A stretch of DNA of 38,030 bases from contig WFSE01000059.1 in the NCBI GenBank assembly GCA_015486135.1, forward strand, positions 1 through 38,030, in the 5' to 3' direction. Position 1 is the stretch's first letter. Each line of letters begins with the position of its first letter. The DNA comes from Lentisphaeria bacterium (lineage in GTDB: Bacteria; Verrucomicrobiota; Lentisphaeria; Victivallales; JAADHT01). Below, piece by piece: positions 8,171 to 16,469 of this stretch. The notes beneath the pieces were generated by a model, which searched no databases, had not been told where the DNA came from, and saw nothing but the letters and a program-made list of their open reading frames with translations. Position numbers and translations under genes: made by a program.

Positions 8171-9184
8171 ATGTCGATCATAGACAAGTTCATCGGTAAG
8201 GCTAAGGAGCTTGACGGTACAGTGGTTTTGCCGGAGGGGCACGATCCCAGAGTTGTGGTCGCCGCCGACCGACTGGTGACGGAGAAGGTGGCTAGGGCGA
8301 TAGTGCTTGGCACGAAGGACGAGATCGCCGCATCGGTGGAAAAAGCGGGACTGGATGGGGTGAAATTCGAGACATTGGACCACTCCGAATCCCCGGACTT
8401 GGAGTCTTACGCCGACAAGCTGGTGGAAATACGGCGGGCGAAAGGCAAGTCCATGTCGAAGGAACGCGCCTTGGAGTTGATTTCGGACAGGATATTTTTC
8501 GGGGCAATGATGGTTCGAGATGGTGCCGCCGACGGTTTGGTCGCTGGAAGCATCGCTTCCACGGCGGATATGCTTAGGGCCGCTTTCACTGTCATAGGGA
8601 CTGCGGAGGGGATAAAGACCGCAAGTAGCTGTTTCATAATGGATTTGTCCACGCCGGCGCCGTCCGGGGAAGAGGTTCTTTTCTTCGCGGATTGCGCGGT
8701 CAATCCCGCGCCGGACGCCGGGCAGCTGGTGGACATAGCACTGGCCACCGCCGCGACGAGGAAGGCTCTCTTGGGGGACAGCCCTAGGGTGGCGTTCCTC
8801 TCGTTTTCAACCAAAGGCAGCGCCAACCACGAGGATTTGGAGGCGCCTAGAAAAGCTGCGGAAATCGCGGCGGAACGTATTGCCGCCAGCGCGATTGACG
8901 CGGTTGTCGACGGCGAGTTGCAAGCCGATTCGGCGATCGTGCCCGCCGTGGCCGCCAAGAAATGTCCCGACAGTCCCTTGGGAGGAGACGCCAACATCCT
9001 TGTATTTCCGGATCTGAATTCCGGTAATATATGCTACAAACTGACTGAGCGGTTGGCTGGAGCCAAGGCTTTGGGGCCGATACTGCAGGGGTTGGCTAAG
9101 CCGTTGAACGACCTCTCCAGAGGGTGTTCCGCGGACGATATATTCGGCGTGGCGGCGATAACTGTTTGCCAGGCGAAAAATTGA
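8171..9184 (+). CDS. pta: Phosphate acetyltransferase
   Basis: Pta interconverts acetyl-CoA plus phosphate with acetyl phosphate plus CoA, usually paired with acetate kinase for ATP formation during fermentation or for acetate use. The 337-aa protein is the short, single-domain form. Family blocks visible are [18 protein letters not shown] near the start, [55 protein letters not shown] and [23 protein letters not shown] moved the start from the ORF-track position to the ATG at 8171, which follows GGGAGG with 8-nt spacing. No ackA is in the window. The uracil-DNA glycosylase follows within 15 nt and may be co-transcribed. Confidence 0.95.
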   Translation: MSIIDKFIGKAKELDGTVVLPEGHDPRVVVAADRLVTEKVARAIVLGTKDEIAASVEKAGLDGVKFETLDHSESPDLESYADKLVEIRRAKGKSMSKERALELISDRIFFGAMMVRDGAADGLVAGSIASTADMLRAAFTVIGTAEGIKTASSCFIMDLSTPAPSGEEVLFFADCAVNPAPDAGQLVDIALATAATRKALLGDSPRVAFLSFSTKGSANHEDLEAPRKAAEIAAERIAASAIDAVVDGELQADSAIVPAVAAKKCPDSPLGGDANILVFPDLNSGNICYKLTERLAGAKALGPILQGLAKPLNDLSRGCSADDIFGVAAITVCQAKN

Positions 9185-9198
9185 GTGTGTCAACTGGT

Positions 9199-9972
9199 AT
9201 GGCATCACACCGCACTTTGATGGACGACATCGTCGATGTGTTCGAAAGCGAACGCCATCGGTCGGGATTGGTCGAGCTCTCTTCTGGTGTGTTGGAGGAG
9301 TTCATGAGCGACTCCCCGGACGATGCCGGGGTGGTGAGCCCGCAAGATGTAGTCGCGCCTCCTCGGGAGGCGCCAACAATCGCTTCGGCGGATCTGGCGA
9401 GTATGTCGTTGGGCGAGCTTTTGGCCGCGGCGCGTTCTTGTGTTTCCTGTCCGCTCCACCAAGAGAGGAAGAATCTTGTGTTTGGCGCTGGTGCTCCGGA
9501 CGCCGATTTGATGTTCATCGGGGAGGGGCCGGGACGCGACGAGGACGAGATTGGCGTCCCCTTCGTTGGGGAGGCGGGGCAACTCCTCACAAGAATGATA
9601 AACGCCATGACTTTCCAGCGCTCGGAAGTATATATAGCCAATATCGTGAAATGCCGTCCACCGCGTAATCGCAATCCCGAGGATTCCGAGGCCGCGGCGT
9701 GTCTTCCGTTTCTTCTAAGGCAGATAGAGCTGATATCCCCCAAGGTTATTGTTTTGCTAGGGGCGGTACCCCTAAAGTATCTTTTGGGGAAAACTGGCGT
9801 GACGAAATTGCGTGGGAACTGGATGGAATTTAGCGGGATACGCGTTATGCCCACTTTTCATCCCGCGTATCTACTACGGAATCCGTCCGCCAAGGCGGCC
9901 GTATGGCAGGATCTTCAAAAAGTCATGGCCTTGTTCGGAAAAACCCCGAAACCGAAGATTGAAAAACGGTGA
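9199..9972 (+). CDS. Uracil-DNA glycosylase, Fe-S family (type 4/5-like)
   Basis: The enzyme removes uracil from DNA to start base excision repair. After an unusual N-terminal extension of about 65 residues (acidic, low similarity to anything I know), the catalytic domain begins with CVSCPLH, the first two iron-sulfur ligands (near residues 81 and 84). Motif 1 follows as GEGPGRDEDEIGVPFVGEAGQLL, then VKCRPPRNRNPE and AACLPFL, which supply the remaining cysteines. The C-terminal motif is HPAYLLR. The total is 257 aa with the ATG chosen just after the pta stop. No strong ribosome-binding site is visible, so translation may rely on coupling. The ATG at 9220 is an alternative start. Subfamily (4 versus 5) cannot be settled by eye. 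Confidence 0.9.
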   Translation: MASHRTLMDDIVDVFESERHRSGLVELSSGVLEEFMSDSPDDAGVVSPQDVVAPPREAPTIASADLASMSLGELLAAARSCVSCPLHQERKNLVFGAGAPDADLMFIGEGPGRDEDEIGVPFVGEAGQLLTRMINAMTFQRSEVYIANIVKCRPPRNRNPEDSEAAACLPFLLRQIELISPKVIVLLGAVPLKYLLGKTGVTKLRGNWMEFSGIRVMPTFHPAYLLRNPSAKAAVWQDLQKVMALFGKTPKPKIEKR

Positions 9973-9979
9973 CGCACCA

Positions 9980-9997
9980 GGCATTCAGCGAGCCCTA
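9980..9997 (-). repeat. Repeat end fused to the argS stop codon
   Basis: On the minus strand the argS stop TAG opens TAGGGCTCGCTGAATGCC, matching the repeat terminus TAGGGCTTGCTGAA at 13 of 14 bases. It lies in the 22 bp between the convergent udg and argS genes. Confidence 0.7.
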
Positions 9998-11776
9998 CAT
10001 TGCCTCGGGAACATCCACGGTTAGGGTTTTCAGGCCGTCAGCCATAAGTTCCCTCGAGCGTCTGCATAGTTCCAATCGGGCGTTTCGAAGCGTTTCGTCC
10101 TTGGCTCCGAGGACTGGGCATTCCCGGTAAAAACGGTTGAAAGCCTTGGCGAAATCCAAAAGGTAGGACACGATGCCCGAGCAGTCCATAGCGTCACTGG
10201 CTTTTGTTAGAACGAATGGATATTGCGATGCCATAACCGACAGAGCCCGTTCGTGGGGAGTGTCTAGCAGACTCCAATCTATTTGCTCCGCCACCGGGGA
10301 ATCGATGGGCAGGCCGGCTTTCCTGAGAATGGAGCTGATTCTAGCGCAGGCATATTGCACGTAGGGCCCAGTGTCTCCTTCGAACTTGACCGATTCGTCC
10401 GGATTGAACATAATCGTTGTCTTGGGATTGAATTTCAGGAGCATGAATTTCAGCGCGCCCATTCCAATGCTTTCCGCTCTTTCCTCAAGGTCATCCAGCG
10501 CCTCGTTGTGGCGTTCCAAGGTGGCTTTCCTGGCCAAATCCGCCATCTCGTCGAACAGGTCGTCCGCGTCCACAACCGTCCCCTCACGGCTTTTCATCTT
10601 GCCGGAGGGAAGATTCACCATCCCGTACGCCAGATGATGGAAGTTGTTTTTTGATGCGACCCCAAGGCGCTCTAGGATTTCGAATAGAACCTCGAAATGA
10701 CGTTTTTGTTCGTCTCCCACAACCCAGACCTGTATGTCCGGGGCGAAATCTTCGCGTTTTTTCAAGGTGGTGCCGATATCCTGCGTGATGTAGACGCTTG
10801 TTCCATCCGACCGCAATACGACCTTTTCCCCCAGTTTTTTCCCAAGGTCGATAACCACCGCTCCATCCGGGCGTTTTTGGAACACTCCCTTGTCCAGGCC
10901 TTCCAGGATGATGTCCCGTCCCAATGTGTATGTGTTGCTTTCGAGATAGGTCTTGTCGAATTCCACGCCCATCCGCTTGTATGTGGCCTCGAAGCCATCG
11001 AATACCCATGCGTTCATCATGCTCCACAAATTTCTGGTCTCGGGATTCTCCGCCTCCCATTCACGGAGGGTCTCTTGGGCTTCGCGTCCAATCTCGGTCT
11101 CCCCAAAAAGCTCGTCAGCGCTTTTGTCCGCGGCATCCGGGGCGCTTGAGCGCAATTCCGACAACTGTTTGCGGAACTCCTCTTCGAATTTGACATAGAA
11201 ATCGCCGACGAAGTGGTCGCCTTTTTTCCCCGTCGATTCCGGTGTCGCCCCATTTCCGAACTGACGGTAAGCCACCATCGATTTGCAGATGTGGATTCCC
11301 CGGTCGTTCACTAGATTGACCGCTACGACATCGTGTCCCACCCGTTTTAGCAGAGAGACCAACGCCATTCCGAGCGTGTTGTTTCTGACGTGTCCCAAGT
11401 GTTGAGGCTTGTTGGTGTTGGGGGCCGAGTATTCGACAAGTATTTTGCGTCGACCACCGTCTGGGGAGGCTTCCGAGGGAAGTTCATTCGATCTGGCGAT
11501 AGCGGCTTCATGAAGGGCGTCGGCGGCCATGCGTATATTCACGAACGCTTTTACGACATCAACGCCTTCCACGTCCGGACGTCCACGGAGGAATTCCCCT
11601 ACTCGGCCAGCCAAGTTCATGGGGTTCGTCTTTAATTCCTGGGCGAATCGAAAACAGTTTACGGTGAAATCCCCGCCCATATCTCCGGGGCAAGGCTCCA
11701 AGCGAATCGAGGACGGAGACGTGCCGAACTCCTCCTCCAGGAAATCCATAATGCCACTAACCAACTTGAATCCCAT
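9995..11776 (-). CDS. argS: Arginyl-tRNA synthetase
   Basis: This class I synthetase charges tRNA-Arg with arginine. The 593-aa protein has the N-terminal Add-1 domain and the HIGH-type signature SAPNTNKPQHLGHVRNNTLG. The family block NLVNDRGIHICKSM follows, and a KMSKS-like loop appears as GKMKSREGTVVDADDL. The C-terminal anticodon-binding domain contains DTGPYVQYACARISSILRK and YLLDFAKAFNRFYRECPVL. I use the ATG at 11776 rather than the GTG three codons earlier, because GGTGG lies 6 nt before it. The gene is convergent with the uracil-DNA glycosylase. Its TAG stop coincides with a repeat end. Confidence 0.96.
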   Translation of the reverse strand: MGFKLVSGIMDFLEEEFGTSPSSIRLEPCPGDMGGDFTVNCFRFAQELKTNPMNLAGRVGEFLRGRPDVEGVDVVKAFVNIRMAADALHEAAIARSNELPSEASPDGGRRKILVEYSAPNTNKPQHLGHVRNNTLGMALVSLLKRVGHDVVAVNLVNDRGIHICKSMVAYRQFGNGATPESTGKKGDHFVGDFYVKFEEEFRKQLSELRSSAPDAADKSADELFGETEIGREAQETLREWEAENPETRNLWSMMNAWVFDGFEATYKRMGVEFDKTYLESNTYTLGRDIILEGLDKGVFQKRPDGAVVIDLGKKLGEKVVLRSDGTSVYITQDIGTTLKKREDFAPDIQVWVVGDEQKRHFEVLFEILERLGVASKNNFHHLAYGMVNLPSGKMKSREGTVVDADDLFDEMADLARKATLERHNEALDDLEERAESIGMGALKFMLLKFNPKTTIMFNPDESVKFEGDTGPYVQYACARISSILRKAGLPIDSPVAEQIDWSLLDTPHERALSVMASQYPFVLTKASDAMDCSGIVSYLLDFAKAFNRFYRECPVLGAKDETLRNARLELCRRSRELMADGLKTLTVDVPEAM

Positions 11777-11861
11777 ATTAACCACCGCGTTTCATGTTGA
11801 CTCACACACTTGAGGGGCGTAAAATTCCGCCTGGGGCGACTTTGTCAAGGAAAAGAAGCGG

Positions 11862-13025
11862 TTGAATGGCTTGAAAAGAAGAGACGACAGTCGTTTATTG
11901 ACGGAATATATGGAGTCCGATAGAGAAAAACTGAAGGTCCTTTTTCTGGGGGAGCCCTCCAGTCCCAATACCGTTTCTTTCGCGGAGGGGTTGAGGGAAG
12001 CGGGGTGCGAGGTGGTGTTGGCGTCCACTCGGACCGACGGTTCCGACGGCGCTTGGCCTATTGGCCCTGTGGGTATGCCACCCCGGCTAAGAACCTTGCT
12101 GGGGGTGGGAAGCGTCAAGACCCTTATTTCAGATATCAAGCCCGACATCCTGCTGGCGTACCGCGTGACTAGCTATGGATATCTCGCCGCGGGATCAGGA
12201 TTCCATCCGCTGGTTTTAGCGGCGCAGAACGAGAAAATAGTGTTTTTGAGGCGCCCGTCCCGATGGCGCGGTAAGCTTTTGGAGCGATTTGCCCGCAAAG
12301 CCATTCGGCACGCCGATTTGATCCACGCATGGGGGCCCAATATCAGGGACGGGCTCTTGGAGTTTGGCGCGGACGAGAATAAAATACTGACATTGCACAG
12401 AGGAATAGACCTGGCCGTCCTGCCGGCCTTGGAGGACAGGTCCTCCTTCAATCCCGAAAAACCCGTCTTCATATCGACGCGTTCGCTGTATCCCGAATAT
12501 CGTATCGATACCTTGGTGGAGGCGTTCAAGCGGTTCCAAAAGGGCGTTCCAGGCGCTAAACTGCGAATAGCCGGTGACGGACCCGAATCGGAGAAGATTT
12601 CAGCCATCGTCGAGGACGCGGGCCTTGGAGACAGCGTCGCCATTCTGGGGCATCTATCCGAGGAGGACCTGCGACGGGAACTTGGAGGAGCCGATATATA
12701 CGTGTCGATTATCGGGACGGAGGGCGTGTCGAGCTCGTTGATTGAAGTTTGCGCCAGCGGAATCCTCCCCGTGGTGGTTGAGATGCCGGCTTCCAAGCTG
12801 CTGGTGGAGGACGGCCGCACGGGATTTCTTTTGGACGATGTCTCCGTCGATAGCGTGTCGGATGCCATGAGGAAAGCGGTGGACGGGTTGGAGTCGATGC
12901 GCCCGGCGTTGATTGAGAACGCCAAGCGGGCGAGGGGGGATTTTGACAGGAATGTCAATATTAAAGTTTTTGTGGAGCGATACGCGGAATTGGCGCGGGA
13001 TATGGGAAGAGGTGGAAGGCGATGA
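11862..13025 (+). CDS. Glycosyltransferase, family 4 (GT-B fold)
   Basis: This is a cytoplasmic, retaining-type GT4 enzyme that probably builds a surface glycan or a glycosylated small molecule; donor and acceptor cannot be read from sequence. The N-terminal Rossmann half starts KVLFLGEPSSPNTVSFAEGLREAG. The C-terminal half has the family blocks VFISTRSLYPEYRIDTLVEAFKRF, LRIAGDGPESEKISAIVEDAGL and ADIYVSIIGTEGVSSSLIEVCASGILPVV. An ATG at 11910 (giving MESDREKLKV) is an equally plausible start; the longer start follows AAGGAAAAG at loose spacing. The stop overlaps the next ATG as ATGA, so the two genes are translationally coupled. Confidence 0.85.
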   Translation: MNGLKRRDDSRLLTEYMESDREKLKVLFLGEPSSPNTVSFAEGLREAGCEVVLASTRTDGSDGAWPIGPVGMPPRLRTLLGVGSVKTLISDIKPDILLAYRVTSYGYLAAGSGFHPLVLAAQNEKIVFLRRPSRWRGKLLERFARKAIRHADLIHAWGPNIRDGLLEFGADENKILTLHRGIDLAVLPALEDRSSFNPEKPVFISTRSLYPEYRIDTLVEAFKRFQKGVPGAKLRIAGDGPESEKISAIVEDAGLGDSVAILGHLSEEDLRRELGGADIYVSIIGTEGVSSSLIEVCASGILPVVVEMPASKLLVEDGRTGFLLDDVSVDSVSDAMRKAVDGLESMRPALIENAKRARGDFDRNVNIKVFVERYAELARDMGRGGRR

Positions 13026-13843
13026 ATACTGCGGACGAAATCCGGAAACCAGAAAAAAAAGACTTCGCCATTGGCATTTCCAATGGTACTATTGATCCGG
13101 CCGTGGCCTTGGCGGCGGTCGCGGCCGCGGGATTCGGAGGTGTGGAGATCCCGGGAGAATGGTTGGAGGACGATCGCGTGGACCGCGCCAGGAGAGCTTT
13201 CGATATAGGGCCGGAGGTCGTAGAGGTGGCGGATATCGCCCCATTGGCCGTGGCGTCCAACGTCGCCACGCAGTCGCCGGCTGTTGTTGACGCCTTTTTT
13301 GAGAAAATGGGGCGTATGCTGGAGCGGGCGGCTTCTGTGGGGGCGCGGGGTGTTTCCATGCACATCGGGGGACTTAGGGATATTTCCGAAAGCGGGGAGG
13401 AGTGGCAAGCCAATATCTTTTTGCTGAAAAGACTTTGCTACCATCTTGTTGACAAAAACATGAGATTGCTGCTCCCCGTGCGGGTGCCCTCCCCGTCGTC
13501 GAATGACGCGATGGATTACTGGACCGCCATCCTGCGCGAGTCCATGTGCCCGAATATCCGACTCAAGATAGAGGCGCATCCTCATGAGCCGGGAGGCGCC
13601 GCCCCTCCGGATGGATTGGCGGCCCCGTTTCTCCTCATGACTGATTCCGCGTGTTTCGCGTTCGAACCCGAGACGGGGAACGCTATATCGGTCGCGCTTC
13701 TCGCGGAATGGTTCGCGAAGCTCTCCTCCGAGACGTTCCAGGGACGGCTTGTTATCCGTCCTAGATGTTCCTCGGAGGGCTCATTCGAGGAGACGGTGGA
13801 GAAGCTTGGTGCGGGAGACTTCTTTTCAAAGGGTGGCGATTGA
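13022..13843 (+). CDS. Xylose isomerase-like TIM-barrel protein
   Basis: The 273-aa protein looks like the sugar phosphate isomerase/epimerase (AP endonuclease 2) superfamily. The start FAIGISNGTIDPAVALAAVAAAGFGGVEIPGEWL is a first beta strand, helix and the typical G-[VI]-E segment. A later VGARGVSMHIGG matches the superfamily strand that carries a metal ligand. C-terminal strands are less clear, and few His/Glu metal ligands are obvious, so activity is uncertain. It begins inside the stop codon of the glycosyltransferase gene (ATGA), so both act in one pathway by inference. It could also be a non-catalytic relative. Confidence 0.55.
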   Translation: MNTADEIRKPEKKDFAIGISNGTIDPAVALAAVAAAGFGGVEIPGEWLEDDRVDRARRAFDIGPEVVEVADIAPLAVASNVATQSPAVVDAFFEKMGRMLERAASVGARGVSMHIGGLRDISESGEEWQANIFLLKRLCYHLVDKNMRLLLPVRVPSPSSNDAMDYWTAILRESMCPNIRLKIEAHPHEPGGAAPPDGLAAPFLLMTDSACFAFEPETGNAISVALLAEWFAKLSSETFQGRLVIRPRCSSEGSFEETVEKLGAGDFFSKGGD

Positions 13844-13921
13844 GCTTGCATAGTGCTTGGTGTAGGGCTATTTTGAAGTTGTGTTTATTTTGAGTGTGCG
13901 AGCCAAAGGAGGATAAGTATT

Positions 13922-14488
13922 ATGGACCCGTTGTGGATTGTTTTGATAGTGGTCGGGGTGATTGTTCTCGTGGTGCTGTTTTGGTTCTTTGGGACCTACA
14001 ACACGTTAGTGATGCTGAGGAATCAAGCTAAAAACGCATGGGCGCAAATAGATGTCCAGCTCAAACGTAGGCATGACCTCATTCCCAACTTGGTCGAGAC
14101 TGTCAAGGGCTACGCCAAACACGAGAAAGGAACTCTCGAGGCGGTTGTGGAGGCCAGAAGCAAGGCCGTCAACGCCTCCGGGGTGGCGCAACAAGCTGCG
14201 GCCGAGGGCGAACTCTCCAACGCGTTGAGCCGATTGATGGTAGTCGTGGAGCAGTATCCCGACCTCAAGGCCAACCAGAATTTCATGCAAGTCCAGGAGG
14301 AATTGACCTCGACGGAGAACAAAATATCTTTCGCCAGACAGGCGTACAACGACCAGGTCATGGTATACAACACCAAAACCCAAATGGTCCCCTCCAACAT
14401 CGTCGCTGGAATCGGACACTTTGAGCAGATGGAGCTGTTCGAACTCAAGGACGAGGAGCAGAGGGAAGCCCCGCAGGTTAAGTTCTAG
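13922..14488 (+). CDS. lemA: LemA family membrane protein
   Basis: LemA proteins have one N-terminal membrane helix and an alpha-helical extracytoplasmic domain; their exact role is unsettled, but they often accompany HtpX-type proteases or YgcG-like proteins. The 188-aa length is typical. The membrane helix is LWIVLIVVGVIVLVVLFWFF. Family signatures are YNTLVMLRNQAKNAWAQIDVQLKRRHDLIPNLVETVKGYAKHE, the Tyr-Pro-Asp segment EQYPDLKANQNFMQVQEEL, and ENKISFARQAYNDQVMVYN. AAAGGAGGATAAG precedes the ATG at good spacing. The next gene is an HtpX-like protease, separated by 335 bp that include a dispersed repeat. Confidence 0.95.
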   Translation: MDPLWIVLIVVGVIVLVVLFWFFGTYNTLVMLRNQAKNAWAQIDVQLKRRHDLIPNLVETVKGYAKHEKGTLEAVVEARSKAVNASGVAQQAAAEGELSNALSRLMVVVEQYPDLKANQNFMQVQEELTSTENKISFARQAYNDQVMVYNTKTQMVPSNIVAGIGHFEQMELFELKDEEQREAPQVKF

Positions 14489-14649
14489 ACCAACTTCGAA
14501 GGGGTGCCGGGACTTTGTCGCTCGCGGATGGACGTTGGGTCTTCGGGATTTAGCTCGAGTGTCGGCGATTTCCCCGGGAGATAATTGTGAAGCCCCTTGG
14601 GCCCCCTCGCGGGTACTTGGGGGTGTTGCCGTCATCGTTCCCAATTTTC

Positions 14650-14802
14650 GCGGAATTGGCAAGTGCTCGACGTTGAATGAAAAATATTGGCTGGCTCCAA
14701 GGTGGTTGGGAGACACGTTCTCAAAATCTTGGATGCAGCATCGCTAAGAAGAGGCTTGACCGAATGGGAATAAAGGACTTGCCAACACATTAGGCAAGCC
14801 TT
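14650..14802 (+). repeat. Structured dispersed repeat, copy 3, between lemA and htpX
   Basis: It starts GCGGAATTGGCAAGTGC, contains GGCTCCAAGG ... CTTGGATG as the inner arms, then TTGACCGAATGGG, and closes with GGACTTGCCAAC and a degenerate end TTAGGCAAGCCTTGG. It ends about 20 nt before the htpX start, inside what is otherwise expected to be an operon. The 160 bp between lemA and the repeat hold nothing else I can recognise. Confidence 0.8.
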
Positions 14803-14823
14803 GGCATTAAACGGATTTACGAA

Positions 14824-16083
14824 ATGTGGGAAGCGATTAAAGCCAACAAGAGAAAGTCGATCGTCCTCATCGCTTGTATGGGGCTTTTGTTGCTGGCGCT
14901 TGGTGGGGCCATCGGTGGGTTTTGGTTTGGAACGCAGGACCCTAGACCCGCTGTTTTCGGCGCCTTGGTGGCTGGCGCCATATGGTTTATCATGACCTTG
15001 ATCGCTCTTTCCCAGGGGCGCAATATCCTCTTGGCGGTTTCCGGCGCTCGCGAGGTGTCCAAGAAAGATGCCCCCCAGCTCCACAACATTGTCGAGGAAA
15101 TGCGTATCGCGGCCTCTCTGCCAGCGACCCCGAGGGTTTTTATCATGGAGGAGAAGGCGCCCAACGCCTTTGCGGTAGGGTCCCCTGACAACGCTGCCGT
15201 GGCTGTCACCACGGGGCTTCTCTCCATCCTTTCAAGAGACGAGCTTCAAGGTGTCGTGGCGCACGAGATAGGGCATATAAAAAACCAGGACTCCCAATTT
15301 ATGACCATTGCCGGAGTGATGGTTGGAACGATCGTTATTATTGCCGACATATTCACAAGAAGCGTTTTCTACGGCGCTATGTTCGGAGGCAGGCGCCGCT
15401 CCCGTTCTAGTAGCGAGGGTGGCAATCTCCAAATCATCGTATTCGTTCTGGCTCTCGTTTTGGCCATACTAGCTCCGATATTGGCCAATATAATATATTT
15501 CGCATGTTCCAGGAGCAGGGAATACTTGGCCGACGCCTGCTCGGCCGTCTTCACCAGATATCCCGAGGGACTCGCTTCGGCCTTGGAGAAAATATCGGGC
15601 GCCAGAGTCCCGCTGGTGGCCGCCAACCGCGTGACGTCCCCGATGTATATCGTCCCCCCTATGTTGGCTGCTTCGGGGAGTGACGATGGCGCCTCGGGGG
15701 ATTTTATCCTGAGCACGCATCCACCAACAAGCGAGAGAATCAAAATTCTACGCACCATGGGCTCCACCGTTGGGCTGGCCGCCTACAACCAGGCGTTTAA
15801 AAACGTCACGGGTAAAAATGTAATCGGGGCGACCTCGTTACGCTCGGACGAGGAGCTTAGAATGCGTGGCGTGACCCCGGAGCAAAAACCGGTGGATGTG
15901 AAAAAACAAACCCGCGAGGCGACCGATATCCTGCACAGACTCAATGGATTCCTGTTTATCCCCTGCTCCTGCGGAGTGCGGATAAAAGTCCCTCCCACAT
16001 TCTCTAAAAATGATTTGAAATGTCCGCGATGCGGAACAATTCATAATATCGACGAAGTCAAAAAAAATCAGCCAGGGGGTTAG
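14824..16083 (+). CDS. htpX: HtpX-like M48 zinc metalloprotease with C-terminal zinc ribbon
   Basis: This membrane protease of the M48 family is involved in membrane-protein quality control. Two N-terminal membrane helices (about residues 12-34 and 42-62) precede the catalytic site HEIGH (147-151). The third zinc ligand lies in SREYLADACS. A second hydrophobic pair is interrupted by a basic, Ser-rich loop (GGRRRSRSSSEGG). Beyond the usual end, the protein carries about 85 extra residues ending in a zinc ribbon (CSCGVRIKVPP ... LKCPRCG), which is not standard for HtpX and suggests an added binding module. The 419-aa total is longer than the usual 290-aa HtpX. It follows lemA, a familiar pairing. 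The start lies directly downstream of a dispersed repeat, and the ribosome-binding site is weak. Confidence 0.9.
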   Translation: MWEAIKANKRKSIVLIACMGLLLLALGGAIGGFWFGTQDPRPAVFGALVAGAIWFIMTLIALSQGRNILLAVSGAREVSKKDAPQLHNIVEEMRIAASLPATPRVFIMEEKAPNAFAVGSPDNAAVAVTTGLLSILSRDELQGVVAHEIGHIKNQDSQFMTIAGVMVGTIVIIADIFTRSVFYGAMFGGRRRSRSSSEGGNLQIIVFVLALVLAILAPILANIIYFACSRSREYLADACSAVFTRYPEGLASALEKISGARVPLVAANRVTSPMYIVPPMLAASGSDDGASGDFILSTHPPTSERIKILRTMGSTVGLAAYNQAFKNVTGKNVIGATSLRSDEELRMRGVTPEQKPVDVKKQTREATDILHRLNGFLFIPCSCGVRIKVPPTFSKNDLKCPRCGTIHNIDEVKKNQPGG

Positions 16084-16114
16084 GTCCTTCTTGGTGAATG
16101 CAAAGGATATGGTC

Positions 16115-16375
16115 ATGCGTGAAGCCGATGGCGGTTCTTTCAACCGGAAACCAAACCCCATCCTCCTGGGGGTGGGATTGGATGATGACGACGGACACGT
16201 CAGAATTACTAACGGCGACAATTTCCATTTGGTTGGGGGCTCCGATGAGACTCACGACAAAATGACCGAAACCGCGATAAAAGTGAATGAAAAACTGGAC
16301 CACCGGGGCAAATGCTTGGAAAACGTCTCCAAAGAGGAGTTTTTCGACATCCTCAGGGATGCCTTGGACGGATGA
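16115..16375 (+). CDS. Small acidic protein, unknown function
   Basis: The 86-aa protein begins MREADGGSFNRKPNPILLGVGLDDDDGHVRITNGDNFHLVGGSDETHDKM. It continues with TAIKVNEKLDHRGKCLENVSKEEF, a helical C-terminal half. It looks like a conserved small family I have seen in PVC genomes, but I cannot name it. There is no signal peptide or membrane helix. The ORF track starts at a TTG; I prefer the ATG at 16115, which follows AAAGGA at 8 nt. It lies 31 nt after htpX, so it may be the last gene of the lemA-htpX transcript. Confidence 0.7.
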   Translation: MREADGGSFNRKPNPILLGVGLDDDDGHVRITNGDNFHLVGGSDETHDKMTETAIKVNEKLDHRGKCLENVSKEEFFDILRDALDG

Positions 16376-16469
16376 TTCGGCGAAAGTAGGGCGACAGCCG
16401 TCGTTCTCACGGACAATCTGAGTCGCTCGTCGAGTCAATGCCAATCCGGTACTGTTCCGAGTGAGGAAA

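Noticed and set aside
12173-13585. 470-aa minus-strand ORF opposite the GT4 and TIM-barrel genes
   Set aside because: It lacks any recognisable domain and is low in hydrophobic patterning, while both plus-strand frames show clear folds and ATGA coupling. It is a shadow of GC-rich codons.
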